DNA of 64,000 nucleotides from Anabaena azotica FACHB-119 (GTDB lineage: Bacteria; Cyanobacteriota; Cyanobacteriia; Cyanobacteriales; Nostocaceae): NCBI RefSeq assembly GCF_014697625.1, contig NZ_JACJSG010000003.1:124001-188000 (forward strand). Reading direction: 5' to 3'. A program made the translations under genes and the position numbers. The notes under the pieces are model-generated. The model ran no database searches. It had not been told where the DNA came from and saw nothing but the letters and a program-made list of their open reading frames with translations. Positions 25,548 through 35,475 of this stretch are shown here, piece by piece; within the stretch, counting starts at the first letter, position 1, and each line of letters begins with the position of its first letter.

Positions 25548-27725
25548 GTGGCTAACATAAGTTTACAGCAAGGACAATTTGTTACTAATTCTTTACCCAA
25601 GACAGCAAAATTTCGCCATATTACCAAAATTTTGCTGCGCCGACGTTTTATAGTCTTCGGTGTTTCTTGTATAGTGATGTCAGCTACTAGCTTAGTAGCT
25701 ATGACCCATAGACCTACTTACAAGAGCCATATGCAGATATTAATAACCCCTAATATATCTGAAGGAGTAAGTAGAAGCAATAGTACAGATGCCCAATTAA
25801 TTATTGAGGAATATTCTGTACAAAAGAATTTAATGCAAAGTTCCAAACTAATCGATAAGGCAGTAAAATTATTACATTTTGATTATCCAAATATCACCAC
25901 GGAAGATATCAAAGGCAAAACTGAAAATAGCGAAGACTCACCCCTACAAGTAAAACAGTTAGAAATTAAGCAAGGAAATAATTCAGTTCCTACCCCAGTA
26001 TGGGAAATATCCTTTAAAGATAACGACCCAGTTAAAACTCAAAAGGTACTTTTAGCCTTACAAAAAGTCTATCAAGATTACAATATAGAGCGACGACAAG
26101 AACAATTAAATCAAGGACTCGCATTTATTAATACGCGGTTGCCAGTTATCAAACAACAGGTAAGGCAAGCAGAAAATAAATTAGAACAATTTCGCAAAAA
26201 GCACAATTTATTAGACCCAGAGTTACAAAGTCAATTCTTGATCAAATCTCTAGCTGACACTCAAAAGCAGTTACAAACAACTCGCGCACAATTGCCAGAT
26301 ATCCGCTCTCATTATCAAAATTTAGAGAAAAAGATAGCGGCGGCTAGTGAGGAAGCAATTATATCGATGCGTCTGGCTCAATCAAATCGCTACAAAACGT
26401 TGACGAGTGAGTTACAAAAAACTGAGCAGACTTTAGCAAAAGAGCAACTACGCTACACAGATGACTCTCCTGTAATTCAAAATCTCCAGCAGCAACGCCA
26501 GAGTCAATTAAAGTTAGTACAGCAAGAATTAAAACGGTTAACGGCAGAAATTAAAACAAAAACAATCCAAATACAAGGGCAGTTAGTTGGCGTTGATCCA
26601 AGTTTAGTAGAAGAATTTGTGCAGGTGAAAACAACTGTGACTCAGTTAACTGCTAATGAAAAAAGGCTAGCAGAATCAGAACAGCAAATTCGCTCCCAAT
26701 TGAGTAAATTTCCCAGTTTGATAGCAGAATATCAGCGTTTATTACCAGAGGTGGAAACCCAGCGTAAAACACTTGAGCAAATGCTGCAAGCACAACAGTC
26801 TATGGGAATGAAAATTGCTCATGGAGGTTTTGATTGGCAATTGTTAGAAGAACCAACTCTAGGAACTTATGTTGGTAATGATATATTCTGGTTGATAGTT
26901 GCAGGTATGATTACTGGGCCGGTTTTGGGTGTTGTTTTGGCGCTACTGTGGGGAATGCGTCATAGAATTATTCATTCTGCACAGAATTTGCAGAGAGTAA
27001 GTAATCTGAAACTACTAGGCGCAGTGCCGAAATTAGCACCCCGGATGATGGAAAAACGCCTTCCCAGCTTATCTTGGGTTGGGGGACGCAACTTAACTCC
27101 AGTTGTAGAAGTTGGTAATGTTTGGCTACCTTGCCATGAAACGTTAGATATTGTTTATCAAAACACGCAAATATTGAAGTCTGCTTTTCCTTTCAAGTCG
27201 CTGATGATGACTTCCGCCATACCAGGGGAAGGACGGACAACTTTAGCGCTGGGGTTAGCGGCTAGTGCGGCGCATATGCACAAACGGGTGCTACTAATTG
27301 ATGCTAACTTGCGATCGCCTAAACTCCACAAAGTTCTGCAACTATCCAATGACTGGGGGTTATCTCTCCTACTCCTCGATGAAACAAACACCGAAATTCA
27401 CGATTATATCCAGCCAATTCACCCAGCTATTGATATCTTAACTGCGGGGCCGATACCAGAGGATGCAGTAGAATTGCTCAGTTCTCAGCGATTGAAAGAT
27501 TTAATCGAGTTATTTGAGCAAACCTACGACTTAGTATTAATAGATGCTCCCCCAATTTTAGGCACAGTTGATAGTAGAATTATCGCCTCTTACTGCAATG
27601 GAATTATTATGGTAGGACGTATTGGTTGGGTAACACAAACCGAACTAACTCAAGCTGTAGATATTTTAAACAGCTTAAATTTAGTTGGCATTATTGCTAA
27701 CGAAGTCGGTAGTTATAGCAGGTGA
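25548..27725 (+). CDS. GumC/Wzc-like polysaccharide co-polymerase with degenerate kinase domain
   Basis: The 725-residue protein starts at GTG. Residues 30-60 hold the first membrane helix, 60-440 a Wzz-type periplasmic region with long coiled coils, then a second helix at about 447-470 (IFWLIVAGMITGPVLGVVLALLW) and a cytosolic BY-kinase-like domain. Walker A reads AIPGEGRTTLALGL, with Arg where the catalytic Lys normally stands. The second motif LLIDANLRSP and Walker B LVLIDAPP are intact. The usual C-terminal Tyr cluster is absent (one Tyr near the end). So it probably controls polysaccharide chain length and export without being an active tyrosine autokinase. Adjacent sugar genes are not visible. 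Confidence 0.85.
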   Translation: MANISLQQGQFVTNSLPKTAKFRHITKILLRRRFIVFGVSCIVMSATSLVAMTHRPTYKSHMQILITPNISEGVSRSNSTDAQLIIEEYSVQKNLMQSSKLIDKAVKLLHFDYPNITTEDIKGKTENSEDSPLQVKQLEIKQGNNSVPTPVWEISFKDNDPVKTQKVLLALQKVYQDYNIERRQEQLNQGLAFINTRLPVIKQQVRQAENKLEQFRKKHNLLDPELQSQFLIKSLADTQKQLQTTRAQLPDIRSHYQNLEKKIAAASEEAIISMRLAQSNRYKTLTSELQKTEQTLAKEQLRYTDDSPVIQNLQQQRQSQLKLVQQELKRLTAEIKTKTIQIQGQLVGVDPSLVEEFVQVKTTVTQLTANEKRLAESEQQIRSQLSKFPSLIAEYQRLLPEVETQRKTLEQMLQAQQSMGMKIAHGGFDWQLLEEPTLGTYVGNDIFWLIVAGMITGPVLGVVLALLWGMRHRIIHSAQNLQRVSNLKLLGAVPKLAPRMMEKRLPSLSWVGGRNLTPVVEVGNVWLPCHETLDIVYQNTQILKSAFPFKSLMMTSAIPGEGRTTLALGLAASAAHMHKRVLLIDANLRSPKLHKVLQLSNDWGLSLLLLDETNTEIHDYIQPIHPAIDILTAGPIPEDAVELLSSQRLKDLIELFEQTYDLVLIDAPPILGTVDSRIIASYCNGIIMVGRIGWVTQTELTQAVDILNSLNLVGIIANEVGSYSR

Positions 27726-27847
27726 CAGGTGACAGGGGACGGGTGACAGTCAATAGTCAATAGTTAATAGTTAATAGTCAATAGTCAATAGTCAATAGTC
27801 AACAGTCAACAGTCAACAGTCAATAGTCAATAGTCAATAGTCAACAA
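27722..27847. repeat. GGTGACA and CAATAGT/CAACAGT heptamer STRR
   Basis: AGGTGACAGGTGACAGGGGACGGGTGACAG gives way to about fifteen CAATAGT, TAATAGT or CAACAGT units. The GumC-like stop codon TGA is in the first unit. Confidence 0.9.
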
Positions 27848-27848
27848 C

Positions 27849-28211
27849 TTAATTATTATTTGATGTAACTTGGCGGAGAAAATCAATATTTAATTCTAAC
27901 TTTTCTCCTAACCATAAAGCAAAGCTTGTATGGTCGCTGACATCATCACCTGTTAAGGGATGAATGAGAATATCTAAGCCTTCATGGTTCAGCATTAACC
28001 AGGGAACAACTTGAGCAAATTCTGCTGCTGAAAATGCAACTTGGTACATTGATTTGGGATGAGGGCCGATAGGTTTTTCATGCACTCGCCCAAGTTGTAC
28101 ATTAAACTTATTCCCCAATTGTTCACGGATACCCATAGCCGTGGCAAAACTGTCACTATCAAAGTAAACGTGAGCATGAAACCCGGTGATATTGAGAGAT
28201 TCTGCTGTCAT
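27849..28211 (-). CDS. DOPA 4,5-dioxygenase-like protein
   Basis: The 120-residue protein (from the ATG at 28211, with GGAG nine bases upstream) matches the small DOPA-dioxygenase family: GFHAHVYFDSDSF at the start, GRVHEKPIGPHPKSMYQVAF in the middle and LIHPLTGDDVSDHT later. The conserved histidines H15, the HP of PHPK and the HPLTGD histidine are probable metal ligands. Plant and fungal relatives open the ring of L-DOPA in betalain synthesis, but the bacterial substrate is unknown. It is a single gene between repeats. Confidence 0.85.
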   Translation of the reverse strand: MTAESLNITGFHAHVYFDSDSFATAMGIREQLGNKFNVQLGRVHEKPIGPHPKSMYQVAFSAAEFAQVVPWLMLNHEGLDILIHPLTGDDVSDHTSFALWLGEKLELNIDFLRQVTSNNN

Positions 28212-28342
28212 AACTAGAGACTCCCACTGTTGTAGAAGCAAACGACAAAGCCAACAAACCCAGTATTATTTACCCAACTGGAGTATAGCTGTTGTAATTC
28301 AGCTTATCCGATTTTTGGCTGTAGGCGATCGCTTGTTATGAA

Positions 28343-28443
28343 TAGGACTTACGCAAGTCTCATAATCAAACTAACTGTAGAGTGCGTCAGCCCTAATAAT
28401 CTCGTACACATTCTGTGGATTTTCCACATCTGACGCACCCTAC
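28343..28443. mobile_element. Partial copy of the 123-bp AGGACTTACGCA MITE
   Basis: The left end (AGGACTTACGCAAG) and the inverted block GTGCGTCAG ... CTGACGCACCCTAC match copies at 31847 and 35836. The right end is absent or diverged. No coding capacity. Confidence 0.75.
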
Positions 28444-28516
28444 CCCTGCGTTCAATTTTTTCCCAATCTAATACAACATTTTAGTCTTGCCACGCCACTA
28501 CTGGCGTGTTTTCCAA

Positions 28517-29197
28517 CTACAACCACATCAAAATACTTTTTGTACTAAGTTTTGTGTTCACTTTGGGATATACACGATTTCGTCTGTGCCAATCTCTCAG
28601 GGTAGGATTGTCAGAGGAAAGACGCTGAAGAAAATTTTCAAATTTTTGACGTTGATGTGAATTAGTAGCTCCTAATCCAAAATCAAGAGAAGATAGAACC
28701 GATTGGCGCATTGATGGATTCTGTCGATTGAGAATAGAAACTAGAAAACTGGGATTTTTATTAGCCCATTCTGCAATCACACCAGCATATACTTCTTCAG
28801 AAACTCCATCTACATAGGGAGATATTTTCACTAAAGTCTGTGCTGCTTTCTCATCTCCCAGTTGTGACTTCTTCCCCAAATTACTCATTGTGGGGAGTCC
28901 TAAATTCATTAACAGTTCGCGACCTGCATCACAGGAAATCCGAGAGATTTGGTTGCTGGCTAACCAACCAGAAACAGGAAAATTAATTCTTGACCATCCC
29001 TGACGGTGCTGGCTGATTTCAACTGAGCTACCCGTAGGTAAAGCAGCTAAAACATTACCTTTTCTTACTTGAGGAAAGGAACGAACATTGACATAGCCAT
29101 CTTGAGTAGTTACGAAAAATCTTTGGCAAATTTCGGATGGTTGAGTAGGATTACCAGCAATAACTAAAGCCAAGACAAAAGGCAGTATACTAGACAT
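28517..29197 (-). CDS. Secreted SH3-domain protein of unknown function
   Basis: The 226-residue protein starts with a signal peptide (ILPFVLALVIAGNPTQ). Residues about 22-75 match a bacterial SH3 fold (VTTQDGYVNVRSFPQ, GSSVEISQHRQGWSRINFPVSGWLASNQI), which commonly binds cell-wall peptides. The C-terminal 150 residues (VSEEVYAGVIAEWANKNPS, RQSVLSSLDFGLGATN) are helical and unrecognised. It is likely periplasmic. The next gene on the strand encodes a lysozyme fusion with cell-wall domains, consistent with wall work, but a repeat region separates them. Confidence 0.75.
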   Translation of the reverse strand: MSSILPFVLALVIAGNPTQPSEICQRFFVTTQDGYVNVRSFPQVRKGNVLAALPTGSSVEISQHRQGWSRINFPVSGWLASNQISRISCDAGRELLMNLGLPTMSNLGKKSQLGDEKAAQTLVKISPYVDGVSEEVYAGVIAEWANKNPSFLVSILNRQNPSMRQSVLSSLDFGLGATNSHQRQKFENFLQRLSSDNPTLRDWHRRNRVYPKVNTKLSTKSILMWL

Positions 29198-29249
29198 TAT
29201 GCTTAATTTTTTCTCATTATATAGAATTCATACTTGATTTTTAAAAGAT

Positions 29250-29350
29250 ACATAGGCTGATGCACTGCCCACCATCTCATGGTTTTGGCGATGCACTCCC
29301 TACCCTACAGGTACTGAGATTTTTTCAGAAATCAAATGGGATTCCTATAT
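29250..29350. repeat. Inverse copy of the GTGCATCGCC palindromic repeat
   Basis: Inverse complement of the element at 20761: GATGCACTGCCCACC and GGCGATGCACTCCCTACCCTA, with a flanking TTTCAGAAATCAAATGGGA block. Confidence 0.75.
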
Positions 29351-29432
29351 GTTCTATTTTTATTAAAAATAAAAAGCATATATGTAAATAATTACCCCCC
29401 TAAGATTGATAGGGGGTAACACAGAGAAAGAT

Positions 29433-30989
29433 TTACGGTTGCGGACAAGTTCCTAAACCCCAATCAACATAAAAGCCTTTTGGGTCGGTTTCGCGCAGCC
29501 AACTAACAAAGCGTTGATAATCGGCAATATTGTATATTCCGACGCAACCTGCTGTCCCAGGAGAGCCTTTTCGTCGATTCCAGTCAATGTGGATTTCGAT
29601 CGCACTTCGCCTTGTAGAATTTGGCTCTAGATAGGTCAGAGGAGTAGAGACAGGCCCTACCCCAGGAGTAGGAAATTCTCCAACGTATTTATCCTTTCCT
29701 GTTGCCCATTTAATGCTCTCTATTTGCCATTTTCCTTCAGGCAGAGGTTCTAAAGATTTGGGAATACTCTTCGTTCCAGTTTTAAAAATCTGTCTGCTAG
29801 GCGCTCCAGAACATACATTTAAAAAATCTTGAAGTTGACCGTCTTTATAGTATTCCATTTTCAGAACAAAACAACCGAACTCATCTCTTCGATTCGTCTT
29901 GGTCAATTTGAGATAAGTTTTCCCAGGAATTACGGGAGAAACATCGGCGGGAGCAACTATAGCAGCAGTCTTAGGAGCATCTTTTCCCCAAAGTTTTTCC
30001 CAGGTTTTTGTCCCCACTTTACCGTCAGCTTCACTATTTCCAAAAACTTTAGCCTGAAAAGCTTTAACGGCTCTATCCGTATTCAAACCTAAGTTCCCGT
30101 CAATTTCTCCTTGGTAATATCCCAAATCTCTCAAGCGTGTTTGTAGCCTCTTTATATCCTGCTTGAGGCTGTCTGAAGTGTTATCTTCTGCTCCCATCCC
30201 CATAACTAATAAAGCATTTTGCAAAGAAGGAACATCTTCATCCTTCACTTGCGTTATCGTAGCCGGCTGTCTTTTTTGGATGACAATTCTTTCTCCGTCA
30301 GGAACTGCTTTTCCAGAGGGGGCTAGGAGAAAATTCTCAGCATTAGGATATTGACGCAGAACCGTAATTAAATTTTCTTTTCCTGGGCTTTCTAAAACTA
30401 AAATTTCTACAACATCTGCACCGTTACGCGCGACGATAATAGTTTTATCATCGCCATTGTCTCGATAACCTTCCAACCACGTAACTTTATTTTGTAGAGA
30501 TTCTTCCGCTTTCTCTAAGGGAGTTCCTTCTCCACTAGTTTTCTCAAATAAAGCCTTTTCATCTTTGCGGCGATTAGTTAATCCGGGGAGGACGATTTTC
30601 TCACCATTTTTAGTAGCTTTATCCCATACCAAAAATTGCTCTGCTGCTCCAGAATAATCGCCAGCATTAAGTTTCTTAAGTAACGTACTTCCTGCAAATG
30701 CTCCAGTTCCTATGTTGTAGCACAAAGAAACCAAGGCATCAAATTGGTTTTGATTCAGAGCTACCGTAACATTTTTCTTAACAGTCTCAGCAACTTCATC
30801 GCATTCTAATTTTAATAAATCTTCGGCTTCTTGTTCTGAAATAACATCATCCAATTCTACTTTTTGTCCATTGGGATAACGAATTGTGCCATATCCAATG
30901 GTAGGGATATTAACAGGGTCTAAATAAGCCTTGTTACTGAATCCTTCCCATTTCTTGATGATATCCAGGCAATTTTGCGAAATATTCAT
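29433..30989 (-). CDS. GH24 lysozyme - peptidoglycan-binding - L,D-transpeptidase-like fusion
   Basis: The 518-residue protein begins without a signal peptide with a T4-type (GH24) lysozyme: KKWEGFSNKAYLDP with E15, D24 and T30 in the T4 triad spacing, and a full domain to about 150. A middle unassigned region (160-265) leads to a PG_binding_1 domain at about 275-345 (KRLQTRLRDLGYYQGEIDGN). The C-terminal 170 residues look like an L,D-transpeptidase/YkuD-type domain, with H467 and C482 in RSAIEIHID ... GTAGCVGI, though this is weaker. The lysozyme would cut wall glycans. GH24 here is phage-like in origin, but no other phage genes are nearby. Fusion of three wall functions is unusual. Confidence 0.8.
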   Translation of the reverse strand: MNISQNCLDIIKKWEGFSNKAYLDPVNIPTIGYGTIRYPNGQKVELDDVISEQEAEDLLKLECDEVAETVKKNVTVALNQNQFDALVSLCYNIGTGAFAGSTLLKKLNAGDYSGAAEQFLVWDKATKNGEKIVLPGLTNRRKDEKALFEKTSGEGTPLEKAEESLQNKVTWLEGYRDNGDDKTIIVARNGADVVEILVLESPGKENLITVLRQYPNAENFLLAPSGKAVPDGERIVIQKRQPATITQVKDEDVPSLQNALLVMGMGAEDNTSDSLKQDIKRLQTRLRDLGYYQGEIDGNLGLNTDRAVKAFQAKVFGNSEADGKVGTKTWEKLWGKDAPKTAAIVAPADVSPVIPGKTYLKLTKTNRRDEFGCFVLKMEYYKDGQLQDFLNVCSGAPSRQIFKTGTKSIPKSLEPLPEGKWQIESIKWATGKDKYVGEFPTPGVGPVSTPLTYLEPNSTRRSAIEIHIDWNRRKGSPGTAGCVGIYNIADYQRFVSWLRETDPKGFYVDWGLGTCPQP

Positions 30990-31846
30990 TTTTCAAATCC
31001 TTCAGTTCATTAGATTAAATTTTTATATTAAGAAACACCAAAAGATCAATTATCCAATTTGGCTGTTAGTAGGGTGCATCGATATCAATATTTTCTGGGT
31101 ATGGCTAGGTTTATCCTAAGTAGCACACCCTAAATTTTGGATATTGTTTTATTTGGAATTTCCTAAAGTCAATGCAGGAGAAATAAGAAAAGATAATTCT
31201 AGTTTAATTTCTCTTTCTTTGCATATTCAGTTTGTAACTAGAGCCGAGTAAATAATTCATGTTTTTCAGTAAGAAATCCAGCTATAAAAAAGGACTAAAA
31301 TCCTTGCTTTGAAATAAATTTAAATAAAATTACTTTCTTTAATAGAGTTTACGTGATTCCAGCCAAATCAATTACTTTTAATAGAAAATAAATGAATTTT
31401 CATTAATAAAAGCATATAACTTGTAAGTTAAAATTGTTTTTATTAATAAAAATTACTTTGATTAATTATTTCCTAAAAAAATAAATCAAGTAAATTACAA
31501 GAAATTTATTTCTAACTTGAATTACTACTTTATTTCTATTAAATGAAATGATATGTTTACAGCAATTACAATGTGTGTGCGATTGATCACAGTTAATCAG
31601 TGTTTAAACACATTGACAAATTGACTATTTTGGTATATGAGCTCAAAAAATAATTAAAAGGGAAAAACTTTATATACTTGCTTTTGTTACCGACTTAAAT
31701 TTCCCTTGATACCATCAATCAAATAAAGTTACTAAGTTTAAGGTTCTTGTACTTCTATCTGCGGTATGACTTTGTTGTTTGATTTTAGTTTTAATTGAGC
31801 AAACACTCATTTTGTTGCTTCTAACTGCTGTTCGTTCAACATAGTT
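30990..31846. other. Long AT-rich intergenic stretch
   Basis: More than 850 bases, strongly AT-rich between about 31170 and 31700, with no supported gene. A fragment of a repeat with ACACCCTAAATTTTGGATATTG lies at 31125-31165 (relatives at 35968 and 63075). No RNA gene is recognised. Confidence 0.5.
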
Positions 31847-31969
31847 AGGACTTACGCAAGTGTCATAATTAAACTAACTGTAGGGTGCGTCAGCCCCAAT
31901 AATTTCGTACATATTCAAGGATATTCCACATCTGACGCACCCTACTACTGTGCCAGTTGCGTAAGTTCT
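31847..31969. mobile_element. 123-bp MITE with AGGACTTACGCA ends, copy 2
   Basis: The left end AGGACTTACGCAA and the right end TTGCGTAAGTTCT are inverted repeats of 13 bases (one mismatch). Inside is a second inverted pair (GTAGGGTGCGTCAG and CTGACGCACCCTAC). The copy at 35836-35958 is exactly as long and highly similar in reverse orientation. No coding capacity; it probably depends on a transposase elsewhere. Confidence 0.85.
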
Positions 31970-31988
31970 GATAGTTATCCCTACCCCT

Positions 31989-33587
31989 TCACCTCCCCGA
32001 AGGAGGTTTGACTAATTTCCAAATCAAATAATCATCATCCCCATACACAAGGTTCGGCTTTAACTGATACTTTCTCACAATTTGTTGTCGCCAAGCATTT
32101 GTAGGGTTGAGGAGAAAAATATCTGTAAAATCATTAGGAATTGTAGGCACAGTTTGGTCTTTTAATAACTGAAACCTGACCTTGGGTTCTACAATATAAC
32201 TTAAGGAAAACACATTACCGTAATTAATTTCCGAAAAATTACTAATTAATAATGGACGAGATTTTTGATTAATAAATCTAGCAATCTCAGGATTTCCATA
32301 ACTGATACCCTTATTCCACCAAGTGTCTGCTTGATAGTATAATCTAGAAGAAATTAAACTACAAACAATTAACAATCCAATAATTATCTGCCAGATTCTC
32401 CGATGAGAGACATTACCGTTATACATTTGGGTAGATAATAAGTAAGCAACAATGGTTTGAATCCCTAAATATGACGGTAATAAATAAGGTTCAGAACCTG
32501 GACGAATACCACCAGAATTGACAGCTTGGAGAATTAAGGGTAAAGCAGGTACTACAATTAAAAGGATAAGAAACAACCAAACTTGATAGTTAGTTGTGCG
32601 ACAGAAGAAATAAGTTGCGTATATAACTAAAAATATAAATAAAGATGAAATCCAATAATTGAGTTGAGCGTCTAAAGATAAATCTAAGTCGAAAAAACTC
32701 CTACTCACCTGTGCTAACAAAAAAGGAATTAGAGGTATTGTATTTATGTCTTGACTATTGATGCCATCTGATGAAAGTAAAAATTGAAAGAATCTAGCAA
32801 AAACAATCAATAGCCAAGGGAGAAATGTCATAAAACCGAAAATGGTGGCTATTAGATAAGACCTGACAGTTTCCGTCAATCTTAATTTGGCAATTAATAC
32901 TACATATATACCATGAGCGATCGCCACAAAAATAGTCCACAAACAAGTATATAAACTCAACGCCAAAGTGACGACATAAATACCCCAACTTGTAAAGGTG
33001 TCTGATTTGTGCTTTGATTGCAACCGGATCGCCCTGAGTAATGCGGTACTAGCTAGTATGATGGTAACTAACCAGAAGATATATTCTCTGGCTTCTTGGG
33101 CGTATACTAGGGGTATCGGTGAGTTTGCCATGAGTGCGATCGCTAAAATCGGTAGCGATATTACATTAAATAACTCTTGACAAAACCAATAAAGGCAGGG
33201 AAAAACCAATAAACTAATCAGTGCGGATAAACATCTAATTGCCACCACAGAATTACCAAATATTTCTACCCAAAACCTAGCTATAATAAAATACAATGGT
33301 GACTTTTCTGGACTTTCCAGTGCTAAAGACATTACTGTATCACTAAAGCCTTTATCCACATTAGTGTTTTGAAATTCTAGAAAATTTTCCCTAGAAATTA
33401 TCCGTCCTTTAAATAATTCTTGTTTGACTTCAGCTACCGTATAGCCAGAAATTCTTAATGAAGTATAAGTTTCATCCGCAGAATACACTTTCCTGTCGAT
33501 ATAAACAAATCGAAACAAGATACACATTACTAAAAGCAAAATCATTAAGAACCGTAACCAACTCGGCACAACTGAGAAATGCCGCAT
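31989..33587 (-). CDS. GT39-like membrane glycosyltransferase
   Basis: The 532-residue protein has about ten or more transmembrane helices and the N-terminal layout of the dolichyl-phosphate mannosyltransferase-like (GT39/ArnT) family: first helix, then the luminal DE motif in VYSADETYTSLR (about residues 36-47), followed by helices such as SVVAIRCLSALISLLVFPCLYW and IFWLVTIILASTALLRAI. Family members move a sugar from a lipid carrier to an acceptor outside the membrane; donor and acceptor here are unknown. A small C-terminal soluble part follows the last helix (IGLLIVCSLI). No linked sugar genes are in the window. Confidence 0.75.
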   Translation of the reverse strand: MRHFSVVPSWLRFLMILLLVMCILFRFVYIDRKVYSADETYTSLRISGYTVAEVKQELFKGRIISRENFLEFQNTNVDKGFSDTVMSLALESPEKSPLYFIIARFWVEIFGNSVVAIRCLSALISLLVFPCLYWFCQELFNVISLPILAIALMANSPIPLVYAQEAREYIFWLVTIILASTALLRAIRLQSKHKSDTFTSWGIYVVTLALSLYTCLWTIFVAIAHGIYVVLIAKLRLTETVRSYLIATIFGFMTFLPWLLIVFARFFQFLLSSDGINSQDINTIPLIPFLLAQVSRSFFDLDLSLDAQLNYWISSLFIFLVIYATYFFCRTTNYQVWLFLILLIVVPALPLILQAVNSGGIRPGSEPYLLPSYLGIQTIVAYLLSTQMYNGNVSHRRIWQIIIGLLIVCSLISSRLYYQADTWWNKGISYGNPEIARFINQKSRPLLISNFSEINYGNVFSLSYIVEPKVRFQLLKDQTVPTIPNDFTDIFLLNPTNAWRQQIVRKYQLKPNLVYGDDDYLIWKLVKPPSGR

Positions 33588-34146
33588 AACTATTTTTCTC
33601 TAAATAAATTCATTTGGATGTTTAAATTGCGTAGATACAATGTAAATCAAAAGGCTATATCACTAATTTTATTGTGTCAATATTATATTTTGTTAACTCT
33701 CAAGAAACACAGGTGACAGATTACAGAAACAAGAAAATAGAGAATAGTTGTGTTTCTTTCATATTTTGCGGTAGCGTTCATCGCGCCCGTGGGAGGCTGA
33801 TATCTTGCACCTTCTTTTTGGCAGCAGGTGGCGATGCGCTCCCCAACCTACGAAATAATCAGCTTTCTAGCTTGTGATTTTAGCAATAAGAGATTGGTGC
33901 AAGATGTAAGTTAACAAGACAATAATGGAATTATCATCATTATTAATAACTTCATCAAATGCTACAGTTTTATTAGATACTATAATTGAGTTTAAAAAAT
34001 AAAAATCTGCTAATTGGTATAGGATTTATACTTAATTTTTGCAAGTCTACGTAGGGGAGTGCATCGCCACAACCATGATACTGTGAGTCATGCCTAAAGT
34101 TACTGATATGTGAAAAGAAGTGAAATGCAATGCTTATAAATAACTG
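33588..34146. other. Intergenic region with repeat fragments
   Basis: About 560 bases, with TAGCGTTCATCGCGCCCGTG and GTGGCGATGCGCTCCCCAACC near 33770-33860 and GGGGAGTGCATCGCCACAACC near 34050, related to the GTGCATCGCC repeat family. No convincing gene. Confidence 0.5.
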
Positions 34147-34947
34147 CTACTGAGTAAAACAAGTAGGATAATGCCATCTAGAAAACTCTTTAACATTAGC
34201 TATAGTTAAAAAATCAATAGTTTTAAACTGCCTATCAATCGCAGGTAAACTACAAATTTTAGCACCAATACTAAAGTATGCCTGTAAAATATTGGGAATT
34301 TCTACATTACATGAATCTGGAGATTTTTCGGGTATATCTAGAGAATAGGTAGATTGTGGATACACTAATATTTTCTTGTGGGTAAAATTATTTTTTTTAA
34401 AATAATGATAAGCACAAGCGGCTTCTACAGGTGATTGTGTTGATAATGAAGCACAGCCAAAAAAGTATTTACTACAGTTTATAATCAGATAGTTAGTCAA
34501 GCCTTCCCATAACATTAAAAGAGCTTGAAGACTGCGATATTCTTTTGCTATACAGGCACGTCCAATTTCTACAGATTTCTGTAATATAGAATCAGGAATT
34601 GTTTGCAGGTCAAATATATCGGCTGAATCGAAACCTAAGCCTTGAGAAGCCATTTTATAAGTTTGCATTCTATAAGTACCTACAGTTTTACCTGTAAGTT
34701 TAGAAATTAGCATCAAATGATGACAAACTGTATCAAACTCATCTTGATCCATTTGCGTCAGCCTAGAAGTAGAAAGTCCCAAACTTAGTTCTAGATTAAA
34801 AACCTCAAACCGTAGGTGAAAAATCGATACTAATTCTTCTTCAGTTTCCGCAAGTTTGAGAATATATTTATCGGTTTCTAGGGTGGGAAAATCTTTGACA
34901 GTAGGAGGACGAAGTGGGGAATTGATGTGGCGATATGAAATTTCCAT
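34147..34947 (-). CDS. GNAT-fold N-acyltransferase (OlsB/hemolysin-like, Acetyltransf_5)
   Basis: The 266-residue protein matches the 'putative hemolysin'/OlsB-like acyltransferases. Landmarks are YILKLAETEEELVSIFHLRFEVFNLEL, DQDEFDTVCHHLMLI, GKTVGTYRMQT, and the EIGRACI/EYR block followed by LWEGLTNYLI and FFGCASLS. These carry the acyl-donor site of the family, which includes ornithine lipid N-acyltransferase and long-chain acyl amino acid synthases. The likely reaction is acyl transfer from acyl-ACP to an amine. No partner OlsA-like acyltransferase is visible, so the product is unknown. Complete, no damage. Confidence 0.8.
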   Translation of the reverse strand: MEISYRHINSPLRPPTVKDFPTLETDKYILKLAETEEELVSIFHLRFEVFNLELSLGLSTSRLTQMDQDEFDTVCHHLMLISKLTGKTVGTYRMQTYKMASQGLGFDSADIFDLQTIPDSILQKSVEIGRACIAKEYRSLQALLMLWEGLTNYLIINCSKYFFGCASLSTQSPVEAACAYHYFKKNNFTHKKILVYPQSTYSLDIPEKSPDSCNVEIPNILQAYFSIGAKICSLPAIDRQFKTIDFLTIANVKEFSRWHYPTCFTQ

Positions 34948-35332
34948 CTGTCTTCCAACTTAAAGGTGTAAAGATATCCTAACTTTGAGGATTTACTGGC
35001 TATATAACAGGTGATAGGTGACAGGGGATAGCGGGACTTAGTTCCCTTTCCTGTCCCCTGTCCCCTGCTATATCTGCTAACTGCTATACCAACAGAGAAC
35101 TTGATTTATTCATGTGTCAAAGTGCGACTCAGGCATTTTTTGACAACAAAATACTCCAGAAGAGTTAATGTAGTAATGTGGTTTTATTATGCACTTAACT
35201 GATAATAAAAATCTGGCGCTACGATACAGAAATCCTTGAATATCAAGTTTAGATAACTAACTTAATTAGTAATTACCTTGATGGTAGTGAAGTGCTGATA
35301 ATTGGTTTAATTTTATTGTTACTGTGAATATT

Positions 35333-35428
35333 ATACCAATTTGAAAAAAGAATGCGACAGTAGGGGCGCACAGATGTGCGTCCCTACAGATAATCGATGT
35401 GTTGCAAATATTTTTTGAATTGGTATTA
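35333..35428. repeat. Palindrome-ended element with central GTAGGGGCGCACAGATGTGCG hairpin
   Basis: Ends are inverted (ATACCAATTTGAAAAAAGAA and ATTTTTTGAATTGGTATT) around a hairpin at 35362-35389 (GTAGGGGCGCAC-AGAT-GTGCGTCCCTAC). It is non-coding, MITE-like. Confidence 0.75.
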
Positions 35429-35475
35429 GTTTTGTTGTTTCGTAATAAACAGTTTAACGTGAGTTCGACCAGTGG

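Noticed and set aside
29433..30989. Prophage region around the lysozyme gene
   Set aside because: No capsid, tail, terminase or integrase genes nearby; the gene is a lone fusion.
33674..33877. 67-codon frame in the 33.6-34.1 kb gap
   Set aside because: Contains the repeat fragment with GATGCGCTCCCC and has no family support.
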